Notes: generated from the letters alone by a model not told the origin. A stretch of 64,000 nucleotides of DNA from Paralithodes platypus (GCA_032716605.1 CM064571.1:12980408-13044407); one strand, 5' to 3'; shown: positions 21,601 to 32,021, counted from the first letter of the stretch. Program-made: numbers and translations.

Positions 21601-23547
21601 GTAGGTTCTCCAGGTCGGTCTCCTCCTTGTTCTCCTTCTCGCCTCGCAGAAAGGGTCGCTCACCTCATCTCGGGGGCTCCCACAGGATATTTTCGCCCTT
21701 GCGCCCTTCGGTGGCCACGAGGGACGTGGGGGCGGAAGATTGCACGGAGGGGTCTAACCTGGAGATGGAAGTCCAGACCCCCACTCAGCTCTTGTCAACG
21801 AAGCCGGCCTGTCTCTTCGGAGGTGGCCGACGTGATTACATCCATGCACGAGCAGGGAATCGTCAAGGAGGTGAAAGCCGGTCTACCGGTTTTCCTCTCC
21901 CGTGTTTTTCTGGTACCAAAGAAGGACTGCGACGCGATGCGATCGGTGGTGGATCTGTCGGCCCTCAACGGGCACATCGTGAACACACGGTTTCGGATGC
22001 TGACGGTGCACCAGGTACGACTGGCCCTGCGACCTCTGTCGTGGGTAGTGTCGCTGGACCTCAAGGATGCGTATTGGCACGTTCCGATCCATCCTCGTTT
22101 CCAGCGATTCTTGGCCGTTCAGACTTCCGATCGTGTGTTCATGTTCGACAGACTTCCCTTCGGTCTCAACATCGCGCCGCGGATCTTCTCGAAACTGGTA
22201 AAGCAGGCTCTGGATCCTCTCCTCAGGGGCGGCCTCCAGATCCTGTTTTACTTGGACGACTGGTTGATAGTTTCAGACACCCTAGAACAGTGCGTCCACG
22301 ACACCCTCACAGTAGTTCAACACATCACACAGTTAGGGTTCAAAATCAATATTCCCAAGTCGCGCCTGACCCCGTCGCGTGTCGTGACGTGGGTAGGTCT
22401 CGAATGGGATCTGACCAACGCTACAGTGACCCAGAGTCAGCCAAACGCGGTGAAACTTCGCAGGAAGGTCTTCGCCGTGTTGCACTCGGTCTCCCTCGCG
22501 AGGAGGATCTGGGACTCGTTAGTGGGTTCGCTGAATTGGGCCGCTCTGACCATTCCCTTAGGGAGGCTCAGGCTGCGCCGCCTAATACTCATGGGCAACA
22601 AGGTGTTTCCGTTGGCCCCTATGGATCGGCTCATGCCGATCCCGCGTACCATTCACAGACACTTAGGACACTGGGTTGCTCGGGGCACGCTCTCTGCGGC
22701 TGTGCCCTGGACCGCCCCCCCGCCGACGATCTGGGTAGATACAGATGCGTCGAGCGAGGTAGGGTGGGGTTACCAATCCAACCTGGGACATCAACATCAC
22801 GGCAGATGGGTGGGACACACACACCTACACATCAATGCCCTCGAACTGTTGGTTCCCTTGTTCTTCCTGAGGGACCACGCGCTGGCCCTTCGGGGAAAGT
22901 CGGTGGCCTTCAGGATGGACAATCAGACAGCTGTCCACTGTATCCAAAAGCAGGGGTCCTCCAGGTCTTTGACTCTGTTGGGGATCTCAGAGAAGTTGTT
23001 CTTCCTCGCGAACTGACACAACATCTCCCTGCACGCCTCCTACCTGCCCGGGACTGCCAACCTGTGGGCGGACGCCCTGTCGCGAGGACGGGGCGTTCTT
23101 GTAGAATGGGCAATGAAACAGACTGTATTCGACGACCTCGCAGCTTCCTGGGGTGTTCCGGAGGTCGACTTGTTCGCATCGAAGGAGACGCGCAAGTTGC
23201 CTCGGTACCTGTCCCTCCGGACTCGCACTCCGGAGGGGGGTCCGGACGCTTTCATGGAAGACTGGAACAGGTGGCAGTCGATATACATATTTCCGCCACC
23301 AGACGCACTGTTGATGTGCAAAGTCCTCGCGCGGCTGCGGCTGTACCGCGGCAGAGTCTGGCTAATAGCGCCTCTGTGGCCAGCCCAGGCTTGGTACTCC
23401 CAGTTGAAGCGGTGGTGCCCGAGTCCGGTCCCTCTCCCTCTCTCAAACTTCCACTTGAGCCAGGTTGGCGACCTGCGGACCTCGTTGGCCTTCGCATCGT
23501 GGATGTTCGTGAGGCACGGTGGCTCCCAGTCCACGGACGGGATCTGA
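21595..23547 (+). pseudogene. DIRS element 1 reverse transcriptase-RNase H-methyltransferase-like ORF (one nonsense codon)
   Basis: Reading frame +1 relative to gag. The first ATG is 21823, but conserved-looking sequence starts about 220 bp upstream, so the protein may begin by frameshifting or at an upstream codon. Reverse transcriptase landmarks: VPKKD, SLDLKDAYWHVPI, LPFGLNIAP and the catalytic YLDD at 22249-22260. RNase H landmarks: WVDTDAS near 22730, INALEL and RMDNQTAV near 22915. A single in-frame TGA at 23014-23016 interrupts the end of RNase H. The same frame then continues to 23547 with LHASYLPGTANLWADALSR and VDLFASKETRKLP, matching the methyltransferase-like region of DIRS elements. 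The homologous stretch of element 2 has no stop at this point. Probably inactivated by this one change. Confidence 0.85.
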
Positions 23548-24485
23548 CTGACTTCCTGAAGCGTTCATGGACGTCTTCGACTTGGGGGACTTACGAGTCC
23601 CACTGGAGGTCTTTTACTAGGTGGATACAGGACACTCACCAGACTGTTAGCTCTCCTTCCCTCGTCCTACACTACTTGTTTCACCTCTTCCGTACACGTC
23701 GCTCTCAAGTCAACACTATACGTAACCACTTGTCTGCCATCCGGGAGGTCTTTGAGTCCGTCACTGGGCTGGTCGTTCCACCGAAGGAGCTGGATTCCTT
23801 CATGAAGGCTGCCTTCAGGGAGCGACCGCCTCCGCGCCAGATCCCTCCTCAGTGGGATCTGGGGCGTGCTCTGGACCTTCTGGCTTCACACACATATACA
23901 CGGGACACTACACCGGTTCAGTTGCTCGAGCGTACACTCTTCCTTGTCGCTCTGGCCACTGGGGATAGGGTGTCTGAACTAGCTGCCATGTCGCGGTCCC
24001 AGGAATGCATGCGATTCTCCCCGTCCTTGAATGTCGTCACGTTAGCCCCCTCCCCTCATTTTGTTGCCAAGAATGAGAGAGAGACCCACGTTTTCAAGCC
24101 TTTCACCATCCAGGCTTTAAAGCATGGGCATACTCACCATGTGTTGTGCCCGGTGCAGGCCTTGCACTCCTATGTTGAGTCTGTGGCTCCGACTTCGGGT
24201 ACTGCTGTGTGGGTGTCTCCTCGGACTGGTAGGAGGCTCTCGAAGGTACAGATAGGACGCCACATTTGTCGGGTCATTCGTGCCAGTAACCCTGCTTGTC
24301 GGGGTTCTGCGCACGATGTGCGATCCTTTGCTGCCTCCTTACGGTTCCTGCAGACTCGTTCGTTGCCTGACGTCGCCTCGGCGGGTTTGTGGTCTTCTGT
24401 CCATACCTTCGTCTCCTCCTACCTCTCCATGTCCATTGTTAGACCCCCTCGGCCTGTGATAGCTCTCGGGAGTCGTGTTTCCTAG
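23430..24485 (+). CDS. DIRS element 1 tyrosine recombinase
   Basis: Frame 0, continuous with the long gag frame. The N-terminal SAM-like part contains TWGTYESHWRSFTRW and INTIRNHLSAIRE-type sequence. The catalytic domain contains Arg in ATGDRVSELAAM (codon 23967-23969), the HxxR pair in AHDVRSFAASL (His 24312, Arg 24321) and the nucleophile Tyr in SSYLSM (codon 24420-24422). The R-H-R-Y set is complete. The enzyme would integrate the circular DNA intermediate. Its first ~110 bp overlap the end of the RT-MT frame. The neighbouring start codon is unclear; expression could depend on frameshifting or a spliced or internal start. Confidence 0.85.
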   Translation, partial: PSPSLKLPLEPGWRPADLVGLRIVDVREARWLPVHGRDLTDFLKRSWTSSTWGTYESHWRSFTRWIQDTHQTVSSPSLVLHYLFHLFRTRRSQVNTIRNHLSAIREVFESVTGLVVPPKELDSFMKAAFRERPPPRQIPPQWDLGRALDLLASHTYTRDTTPVQLLERTLFLVALATGDRVSELAAMSRSQECMRFSPSLNVVTLAPSPHFVAKNERETHVFKPFTIQALKHGHTHHVLCPVQALHSYVESVAPTSGTAVWVSPRTGRRLSKVQIGRHICRVIRASNPACRGSAHDVRSFAASLRFLQTRSLPDVASAGLWSSVHTFVSSYLSMSIVRPPRPVIALGSRVS

Positions 24486-24922
24486 GGCTCTCGCGAAGTT
24501 GCCTGGTCTTCCCCCCTCGTCACTTTTTCTTTTCCTTTGTTTTCTTTCGAAAAGGGGGGGAGGGAAGTACGGGTTTGCAACACTGGATTACAAGTTTGGG
24601 GTTATGTTATATGTATACAGTACATAAGTGTTTTTGCCTCATTGATAATTGTGTTTTGTTTTTGTGATCAGTGTTTTTGTTCATTTTGGAAGAAAAGGGA
24701 TTTTGTGTACAGTACTTTTTGGTTTAAGACAAGTCTATGGTTTTGCATTACTATGAATGACGGGCACGTGTTAAAACTGCTCTTTTTAGCTACTCCTCAG
24801 TTTTTCACTCTTTTATTAAACTCTCTTGTTTAAATTGTGTTTCTTTGTCATTCATAATTTTGTCTTATGCATTGGTTTTTTTGGTAGGTTGGGCTTGGAT
24901 GTCCTCCTCCTATTTGTTATGC

Positions 24923-25036
24923 AGCCTTGACGTTGGATTTGCCAAGACTACTAACAAATTGGGAGGTTTGACGTACCTCCCAACCTACCAAATAGGAAAA
25001 CCTACTATTTGGTAGTAGTCTTGGAAAATCCAACGT
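24923..25036 (+). repeat. DIRS element 1 internal complementary region
   Basis: 24923-24960 is the perfect reverse complement of the element's left end (17037-17074). 24961-25036 is the perfect reverse complement of its right end (25370-25445). It therefore records the left-right junction of the circular intermediate, with AATTT at the join. Confidence 0.9.
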
Positions 25037-25098
25037 ACATAATACCCTCCCTCACGCCGGACCCCTGCCCATCCGCGTTCTTCTGCTGACGTGAGATG

Positions 25099-25445
25099 TG
25101 ATAACAAGAGAGGGTCGCTCATGCGCACGTTCGACAGGGATCGGCGCATGACGGAACACGGGATGGGCCTTGAGCGGTAACTAAGGTAAACCCCTTTTTC
25201 TTCTCTTCTATACTTTTTTCACCTTCGGTGGTAGTTTTGGTTAATGTACAACGTCTCCTAGAGCAAGATAAGGAGTAGACTCTAGACGTTTTCTTTTTAA
25301 CCGCGGTTGGAATGACGACATAGCAGTCAAAATAGACAAGTCGTCATTGCAATTAGGTTAATAGCCTTGACGTTGGATTTTCCAAGACTACTACCAAATA
25401 GTAGGTTTTCCTATTTGGTAGGTTGGGAGGTACGTCAAACCTCCC
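25099..25445 (-). repeat. Right inverted terminal repeat and terminal extension of DIRS element 1
   Basis: 25099-25391 pairs with the left repeat. The extra terminal ~54 bp include a perfect 11-bp hairpin, CTACCAAATAG/CTATTTGGTAG, and a terminal GGGAGGT/ACCTCCC palindrome. Confidence 0.9.
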
Positions 25446-26812
25446 ATTCAGTCATTAATACATTGTCAGTAACATATTCAGTCAGTCATTAAAATAATTA
25501 GTCTTTCATTCACACTCCCATTGAGTAACATATTCAGTAATACATTCAGTCAGTCAGTAACACATTCAGTTGTTCATTAATAATTTCAATCAGTAACACA
25601 TTCAGCCAGTCAGTAACACATACAGTCAGTCAGTAACACATACAGTCAGTCAGTAACACATTCAGCCAGTCAGTAACACATACAGTCAGTCAGTAACACA
25701 TACAGCCAGTCAGTAACACATACAACCAGTCAGTAACACATAGTCAGTCAGTCAGTAACACATACAACCAGTCAGTAACACATAGTCAGTCAGTAACACA
25801 TACAACCAGTCAGTAACACATACAACCAGTCAGTAACACATACAACCAGTCAGTAATACATACAGCCAGTCAGTGACACATACAACCAGTCAGTAACACA
25901 TACAACCAGTCAGTAACACATACAGCCAGTCAGTAACACATATACAACCATTCGGTAACACATACAGCCAGTCAGTAACACATACAACCAGTCAGTAACA
26001 AATACAGCCAGTCAGTAACACATACAACCAATCAGTAACACATAAAGCCAGTCAGTAACCCATACAACCAGTCAGTAACACATACAGCCAGTCAGTAACA
26101 CATACAGCCAGTCAGTAACACATACAGCCAGACAGTAACACATACAGCCAGTCAGTAACACATACAACCAGTCAGTATCACATACAACCAGTCAGTAACA
26201 CATACAGCCAGTCAGTAACACATACAGCCAGTCAGTAACACATACAACCAGTCAGTAACACATACAGCCAGTCAGGAACACATATAACCAGTCAGTAACA
26301 CATACAGTCAGTCAGTAACACATACAGCCAGTCAGTAACACATACAACCAGTCAGTAACACATACAGCCAGTCAGTAACACATACAGCCAGTCAGTAACA
26401 CATACAACCAGTCAGTAACACATACAACCAGTCAGTAACACATACAACCAGTCAGTAACACATACAGCCAGTCAGTAACACATACAGCCAGTCAGTAACA
26501 CATACAGCCAGTCAGTAACACATACAGCCAGTCAGTAACACATACAACCAGTCAGTAACACATACAACCAGTCAGTAACACATACAGCCAGTCAGTAACA
26601 CATACAGCCAGTCAGTAACACATACAACCAGTCAGTAACACATACAACCAGTCAGTAACACATACAGCCAGTCAGTAACACATACAACCAGTCAGTGACA
26701 CATACAACCAGTCAGTAACACATACAGCCAGTCAGTAACACATACAACCAGTCAGTGACACATACAACCAGTCAGTAACACATACAGCCAGTCAGTAACA
26801 CATAGTCAGTCA
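25446..26812. repeat. 20-bp minisatellite, about 68 units
   Basis: Consensus CAGTCAGTAACACATACARC with R alternating between A and G. The left edge (25446-25640) is degenerate. The centre and right are homogenised, with an exact 60-bp higher-order duplication at 26641-26700/26701-26760. The solo LTR C flank (GTAAC, ACACATGCAGCCAGTTACTG) and both DIRS flanks look like the same repeat. Confidence 0.95.
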
Positions 26813-27400
26813 GTAAGAGTGAGAGGAGTACAAATTAGTGACTTGAGAATAAGGTTGAATAACCTTATGAATTCATTTCATATGGGGGAAATCCCCAACT
26901 GTAATGAATTCTACAGCACTAAGCAACAAAGGCTACATAGCACTATAAACTGTCGTAGCTTAGCCGAGATTCGAACCCTCGCAGCTAGTCGTCACCAACA
27001 TAGCACGGAGAACCTTAGCCCACTAGACCACGACAGTTTAGTTACTTGAGAAGTGCGTGCGGAGTTACATGGAGGGATAGACAGACGAATGAGGAAGTAA
27101 GAAGGAGGTGTGGTGTGGAGGTAGATGTACTAGAAAATTTGAAAAGGAACACCTTGAGATGGTGCAGCCATATGGAACGAATGGGAAGCGAGAGAATTAT
27201 TAAGAGGGTGTACGAGAGAGAGTTGGAGGGACAGAGAGGGAGATGTAAACCGAAAGAGAGGTGGAAGGATGGAGTGAAGAAGTATATGGATGAAGGCGAT
27301 GCTGGTTGGGAGGAGGGGCGTCGACTGACTGGGGACAGAGGTGCATGGAGGCGTTTCGTTCGTAGCCACCCCTTCGGGGATCACGGCGTCAGGCAATATA
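26813..27400 (+). mobile_element. RTE-like LINE 3' fragment (copy 1), split by a SINE
   Basis: 26813-26849 and 27038-27400 match the C-terminal end of the LINE at 32433-34931 (SACGVTWRDRQTNEEVRRR, then a GHMERM-type motif). The 3' end reads CTTCGGGGATCACGGCGTCAGGCAATA, as in the other copies, and then runs into a TA repeat. It is 5'-truncated and carries only the last ~130 codons. Confidence 0.8.
26850..27037 (-). mobile_element. tRNA-derived SINE inserted in the RTE-like fragment
   Basis: Flanked by a 15-bp target duplication, TTAGTKACTTGAGAA (26835-26849 and 27038-27052, one mismatch). The tRNA-like head on the minus strand (27037 to about 26950) has an A-box-like TGGTCTAGTGG, a B box GGTTCGAATC and a 7-bp acceptor-like stem GTCGTGG/CTACGAC with one wobble. 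It looks serine- or leucine-tRNA-like. The tail is AT-rich. Confidence 0.75.
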
Positions 27401-28440
27401 TATACAGTATATACTGTATAGTGTATATGTTGTCAACACCAGGAAGACGCTCTAAGTCCACCCGCCTTTTACTTGCTTATGTGTACCTGAACCTTGTATC
27501 TCTCGCATTTATTATGGCCTCTAGTGTATTCAGTGATAGCGACGGTAGGCCTGGTGTTAACCTGACAAGCGCAAAATAGACCTAGGGGCTAGGGTAGTTA
27601 TTTGTGCATTTCTAGCCTTGGATTCTGACAGAATTCGTTATATTTACAATATAGAGCATTATTTGTTTTCGGTATGCTTTTATTTTACATATATGATGTA
27701 TATATGAACCTTCAAGAGTGCTAAAATAAGTGGGAAAAGCATTTGGGTGGTGAAAAACGAAGATATTGGCCACCCGGTCATAATCTCAGGCGAGAGAGAG
27801 CCACAGGCAACCCTCCTCTCTCGCTGTCTGTGAGGTAACTGAGACGAGCGGGGCGGTGTGGGCCGGTGTCTGGGTGTTACATAACGATCTTTTCTGCAAC
27901 CCACTTGTGCTACATTATCGCGGGAGAGAAAAATAACCGATAAATGATGATAATAAGAGGAAAAATAGGTGATAATTGAGGAGGGGAGGGAGGGAGGGGG
28001 GAATAAGGTGGGGAAGGAGGGGAGGGGGGTGGGTGAGATTTACATGGATGAGTACTGGAGGGGAATTGTCTCACCTAGAGACAAATTCCTTTGTTTTGAT
28101 AGGCCCTTTTTTGGGGGGAAGGCTTTTTTTATGGTCTTGCTTCCGTGAGGCCTATCGCGCTTGCCGGGTTAATGATGAAGGAATTACCCGGGACCATCAA
28201 AACAGTCAAGTCAAGTGTCATGTCTGACGAAATCCGCGGAAACATAACGATGAGTTAGGCTATGCTAAATATGACTGGTTTCAAATAAAGTCTGTGATAA
28301 GTAATATCCTCATAATATATCTGGTGCCACGCGAAATGATGGGTGTCCATGTGTATTAGGTAAAAAGGGTGGATTTGGCCACTTTTGGGCTCCCGAAACG
28401 CTTATTGAGAATTTTGAGTTTGTCTGACCCCCAGGCGCGT
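27401..28440. other. Unassigned stretch
   Basis: No gene is recognised. It holds a TA-rich patch (27395-27430), short chance frames, and G-rich sequence at 27975-28035 with repeated GGGAGG and GGGGGAA tracts that could form quadruplex DNA. Confidence 0.5.
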
Positions 28441-28473
28441 ATTAGGGTTTTCGCGAATTAGGCGAGCGGACTG

Positions 28474-28475
<2 letters not shown>

Positions 28476-28508
<33 letters not shown>

Positions 28509-28521
28509 ATATATATATATA
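28476..28521. repeat. (CTAT)n then (TA)n microsatellite
   Basis: About ten CTAT units followed by TA, directly left of the MITE. Confidence 0.9.
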
Positions 28522-28879
28522 CAGTAGGGTCCCGCATAAAACGTGTTCGCATAAAACGAGTCTCGATTAAAACGAGCGACCTAAAATATTAATATTTAAT
28601 TTTCGATCAGAACGAATGTGATCACATAAAACGAGTCCACCGCCAAAGTGGGGCAAATCCGAAGAGTTTTCATATAGAGCGCCGAAATATCGTACAAAAC
28701 GTACGAAATATCGTACGCTTTCATATAGAACGCCGAAATATCGTACGCTCCTGACGGAAATTTACGCTTCCAGTGAACATTGACGATATTGGGCCACCAA
28801 AATGCCGTGTTCACATAAAACGAAATCGCATAAAACGCCCTCGTTTATCGACCATATACTCGTTTTATGTGAGACCCTA

Positions 28880-28882
<3 letters not shown>
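28522..28882. mobile_element. Pogo/Tigger-like MITE
   Basis: 361 bp. Terminal inverted repeats are CAGTAGGGTCCCGCATAAAA and its complement-like partner (two mismatches). It is flanked by TA on both sides, the target duplication of the Tc1-mariner/pogo superfamily. It is non-coding, with internal repeats of CATAAAACGA and GCCGAAATATCGTACG. Confidence 0.8.
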
Positions 28883-28931
<49 letters not shown>

Positions 28932-28938
28932 TACAGTA
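28883..28938. repeat. (TA)n microsatellite
   Basis: TA repeat just right of the MITE. Target TA sites favour such insertions. Confidence 0.9.
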
Positions 28939-28939
28939 T

Positions 28940-29148
28940 ATTGCCACAGGCCGTAGCTCGAACCGTGAGGTTGACGGTTCGAGCCTCGGGCCAGCCAGTG
29001 AGTTATTGGCAGATGTCAGTGCTGTTGGTGAACGGTGCGGTCTAGCAATCTGTGGCAACTATTCACTAAGTCCCTGATTCATCAGGGCACCCACCCTAGC
29101 CTTGCTATTCAGCAGGGAGTGTATGGTGGTAAAAACTGCATCATCATA
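28940..29148 (+). mobile_element. tRNA-derived SINE, family 2 copy 1
   Basis: Similar to 46815-47045. Shared features: a B box in GACGGTTCGAGCCTCGG, a GCCAGTGCTGTTGGTG-type body and a GCAGGGAGTGTATGGTGGTAA tail region. The A-box part (GGCCGTAGCTCGAA) is degraded in this copy. Confidence 0.6.
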
Positions 29149-29199
29149 TATATACTGTATATATATACTGTACAGTACTGTGTATATACAGTATATATT

Positions 29200-29790
29200 A
29201 AAACTCACACACATCTAGGTCGCCCAGGAGAAGCCCCAGAGACCAAGGATCACTATAGTCTATTCGCTGTAAGTAGATGAGAAATCATTACCTCTATCCT
29301 CTGTAATTCAAAAAGGACAAGAACAAATTGGCTGTAAATTTCCACATCTATACCCGGACTGACTCTTCCCAAATAGTAAAAATTTAGCTCGATTACTCGA
29401 GTCGTTTTTGTGTTACAGAAGTTGGAGGTCATGATTTCTCGCCTACTTACAGCGAATAGACTATAGTGATCCTGCACTGACATCTCCAGCACTCCACCGG
29501 TCCCAGATTTCCAGAGAGGTTCGGGTCTCAGCAGTTAGACGTGTAGCAGAACCACACCACTTAATGCCTCACCACCTTACTTCGAGGCATGGCCCTACAC
29601 AACATAGACCGGCTCTCCGGGCCAGGCGCCTGACGGACTATTATCTAGTCCAACTGGCACCCGACCCCCTCTCCATACGACTGCGTTATCACTCATCTAT
29701 TCACAAGCATTCTTCATTCATTCCTATTCATTACCACTTCTCTTGCCTGTTCTTAAGCCATCTTTCTACCTTCCAACGCGTATTACACTA
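29200..29790 (-). mobile_element. LINE 3' end family, minus copy, interrupted
   Basis: Reverse complement of the sequence at about 48700-49015, sharing ATAGTCCGTCAGGCGCCTGG and a GGCTTCTCCTGGGCGACCTA-type end. The insertion at 29247-29473 splits it. It carries no long frame. Confidence 0.6.
29247..29473. mobile_element. Short inverted-repeat element inside a LINE fragment
   Basis: 227 bp. The ends are an imperfect ~42-bp inverted repeat beginning GGATCACTATAGTCTATTCG (29247 onward and, inverted, ending at 29473). The middle resembles 39205-39310 in inverted orientation (shared GGAAATTTACAGCC-type sequence), so it is a dispersed family. No target duplication is obvious. Confidence 0.55.
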
Positions 29791-31150
29791 TCTCTCCATA
29801 TCATCCGAGGTCTTCCTCTCCCTCTATTTCCCCTGTTTCTGACTCACATATTCTCTTTGTAAGCCTTTCATCTCCCATACATTCAACATGTCCATACCAG
29901 CATAGCACCCTTCTGTCTGGTCTGGCCGATACAGGTTCCTGTTGTCCCACTCTCCTCTGTACACTCACACGTACTAAAAGTTGCTCAGGGGTGGGTCCTT
30001 CGTTCCCCTACTCCACCCTGGGCAGGTGGAAGGGGGAAGTCGGGTCCAAGTCTACCCCCACCTTCCACCCCCAAACAATCCCCAACTCCCCCACCTTCCT
30101 TCTTTAGCTGGCAGTTAGTGATTAGCGACGATTGTTCTCATGTATTACAAATTATTGTTAAACCATCATTGCACATGCTTACAAGGGCAACATTTAACAT
30201 TTAGGAATGTATTAATACAATATACGGTATAATTATACTGTATTCTCAAAATGAGTCTCTATATACGACGTGGGTTACAAGAATCTCGGCTGTAGTGGTC
30301 TTCTCTCTCGCTCTCTCTTTTAACACGCATACTACAAGATCAGTTCATTCAAGTTTTTAAAATATGTAATGGGTTTTAGAATGTGTATCATAGCAAAATG
30401 TTTAGCCTCAATATGAATACAATACGTTGCTGCAACCATGGCTGGCAGTTATAATTGAAATGGTTCAGCACTAGTATTTGTGAAAACTGTTTCCCATTTA
30501 AGATCTGTTCTATCTGGAACAAACTTTCCTCAGAAGTTGTAAAAATGTCCTCAGTTGAGCAGTTCAAGAAGACAGTAGATAGTATTTTGCACACTCTGTA
30601 AGGAGTGTAGTGCACTGAAAAATGTTTCTCCTTCCACTTCGAATATTTCCCCGAAATGGACCGGAAGGTCTTTGAGATACTAACTATTCCTTGTAACTCT
30701 ATCATAGCACACACTTTCTATAACCAAGATTTAACGGGCCTGAATGTGGTATGTTTCCCTTCATTAGCGTGTGTGATGAATGTTGCCTGCATTCGATACA
30801 CTTAGAGGAGAGTTTATGGTAAAACTGTCAATTAATCCTATTCCATATTTGGGGGTTTGTAGAGGTGAGAGGCTGGGATCACAGATATAGAAAGAGAAGG
30901 GGGAAGTGAGAAGGCGAGTCATGCTACTCAAAGACTCTATACTCAAACCTTACTACAAGTTAACACCGACTGTTATAGTATTTTTTATAGAGTTCTAAAT
31001 TAACTTGATTGAAACAAAAGTGTATAGGCCACATACTGTATAATTAAATGCAGACCGTTTATAGTATGTATGGTATTGAATAAATGGGAAAAACTGATTC
31101 AATTATAATTATAAAGTCTTTGACTCACCTTGACAGACATACGACGGTTT
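29791..31150. other. Mostly unassigned; small LINE tail at about 30480-30600
   Basis: The plus strand at about 30480-30600 reads IWNKLSSEVVKMSSVEQFKK, typical of the C-terminus of CR1/L2-like LINEs. The rest shows AT-rich and pyrimidine-rich sequence and no recognisable gene. Confidence 0.45.
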
Positions 31151-31168
31151 CCACCCCTAATTATAATG

Positions 31169-31791
31169 TAAAACTTGCAAAATAAACAAACCAAAACTGG
31201 GACGACACAAGATAAACGCATCTCTCCAGCCATAGTTAAGAAAACTGTTACCATCCCCCTCACCATCAAGCCTGGCTGGCGTTACACCGACCCTCTCAAA
31301 ACCCCTTCTTGTTCTCACCTCACCTTGATCATGCTACAAACCTCACCTGCTTCTTCACCGCCTCTCTACTACCCCCAAAGTTAATTCCATCCAAGTCGCC
31401 AACATCAAACACCATCCCATCACCTTGCCGACGAGGTTAATCATGGGCGACCTCGAGTCGTTTGAAGAGATTCAATCCCACCCCTACCAAGCTCCTAGGC
31501 CCAAAAACACTCAGCCCCATTTGCCAGAGATCCCCAACCACTTATCCCCTCACAACAATGCGATTTGCAAAAAACTACTCCTCAGCTTTGAAGATATTTT
31601 CTCGCAATCGTCCAGTGACATCGGCCAAACCTCAGGGCTAGAGCACGACATCCACACCTAAGGGTCAACCTCCGCGGTGCAAAAACACTATCCAACGACA
31701 CGAGAAGGAAAAACAAGTTAACGAAATGCTCGACGCCAGGTTTGTCACACCTTCAAATAGCCGGTGAATCTCACCCGTTGTTCCAGTAAAA
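31169..31791 (+). pseudogene. Gypsy-like pol remnant, part 1
   Basis: A degenerate plus-strand frame (for example 31425-31661) reads EHDIHT and then KHYPTT in shifted frames. This resembles the segment between protease and reverse transcriptase of Ty3/Gypsy pol (the region before the VPKKD-type motif). It breaks off at GTTGTTCCAGTAAA (31791), which recurs at 35932-35957 where the homology resumes. There are multiple frameshifts and stops. Confidence 0.55.
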
Positions 31792-32021
31792 AAACAAATA
31801 AATAAATTAAAATTTAAAACTTGCAAACTAAACAAACCAAAACTTGGACAAAGACAATATAAAGGCAAAATAACTTATCAAAATCGCTATGTGGAAACAA
31901 CGCTTACATAAATAAAAATAAATAAATAAAAGAACACAATCCCCCACATAGGGCAGTGGTCTTCATTGCGCGGCTCGCGAGCCAGTGGCGGCTCGCAATG
32001 ACCTAATTGGCGGCTCACAAG

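Larger units (their letters stand above)
17037..25445 (+). mobile_element. Complete DIRS1-like retrotransposon (element 1)
   Basis: 8409 bp, bounded by inverted terminal repeats (17043-17338 and 25099-25391). An internal complementary region (24923-25036) is the exact reverse complement of the first 38 bp of the element joined to the reverse complement of its last 76 bp. This is the hallmark of DIRS elements, which replicate through a circular intermediate. It encodes gag-like, reverse transcriptase/RNase H/methyltransferase-like and tyrosine recombinase products. No target duplication is seen, as expected for recombinase-mediated insertion. The left and right flanks both look like degenerate units of the adjacent 20-bp minisatellite. 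Confidence 0.9.

Noticed and set aside
25446..26812. CRISPR-like array
   Set aside because: Units are contiguous 20-bp repeats without spacers, in eukaryotic DNA.
26950..27037. Functional tRNA gene on the minus strand
   Set aside because: Embedded in a SINE with a target duplication. The anticodon arm is poorly formed.
30388..30714. 108-codon minus-strand frame
   Set aside because: Opposite a plus-strand CR1/L2-like C-terminal remnant, which explains it better.
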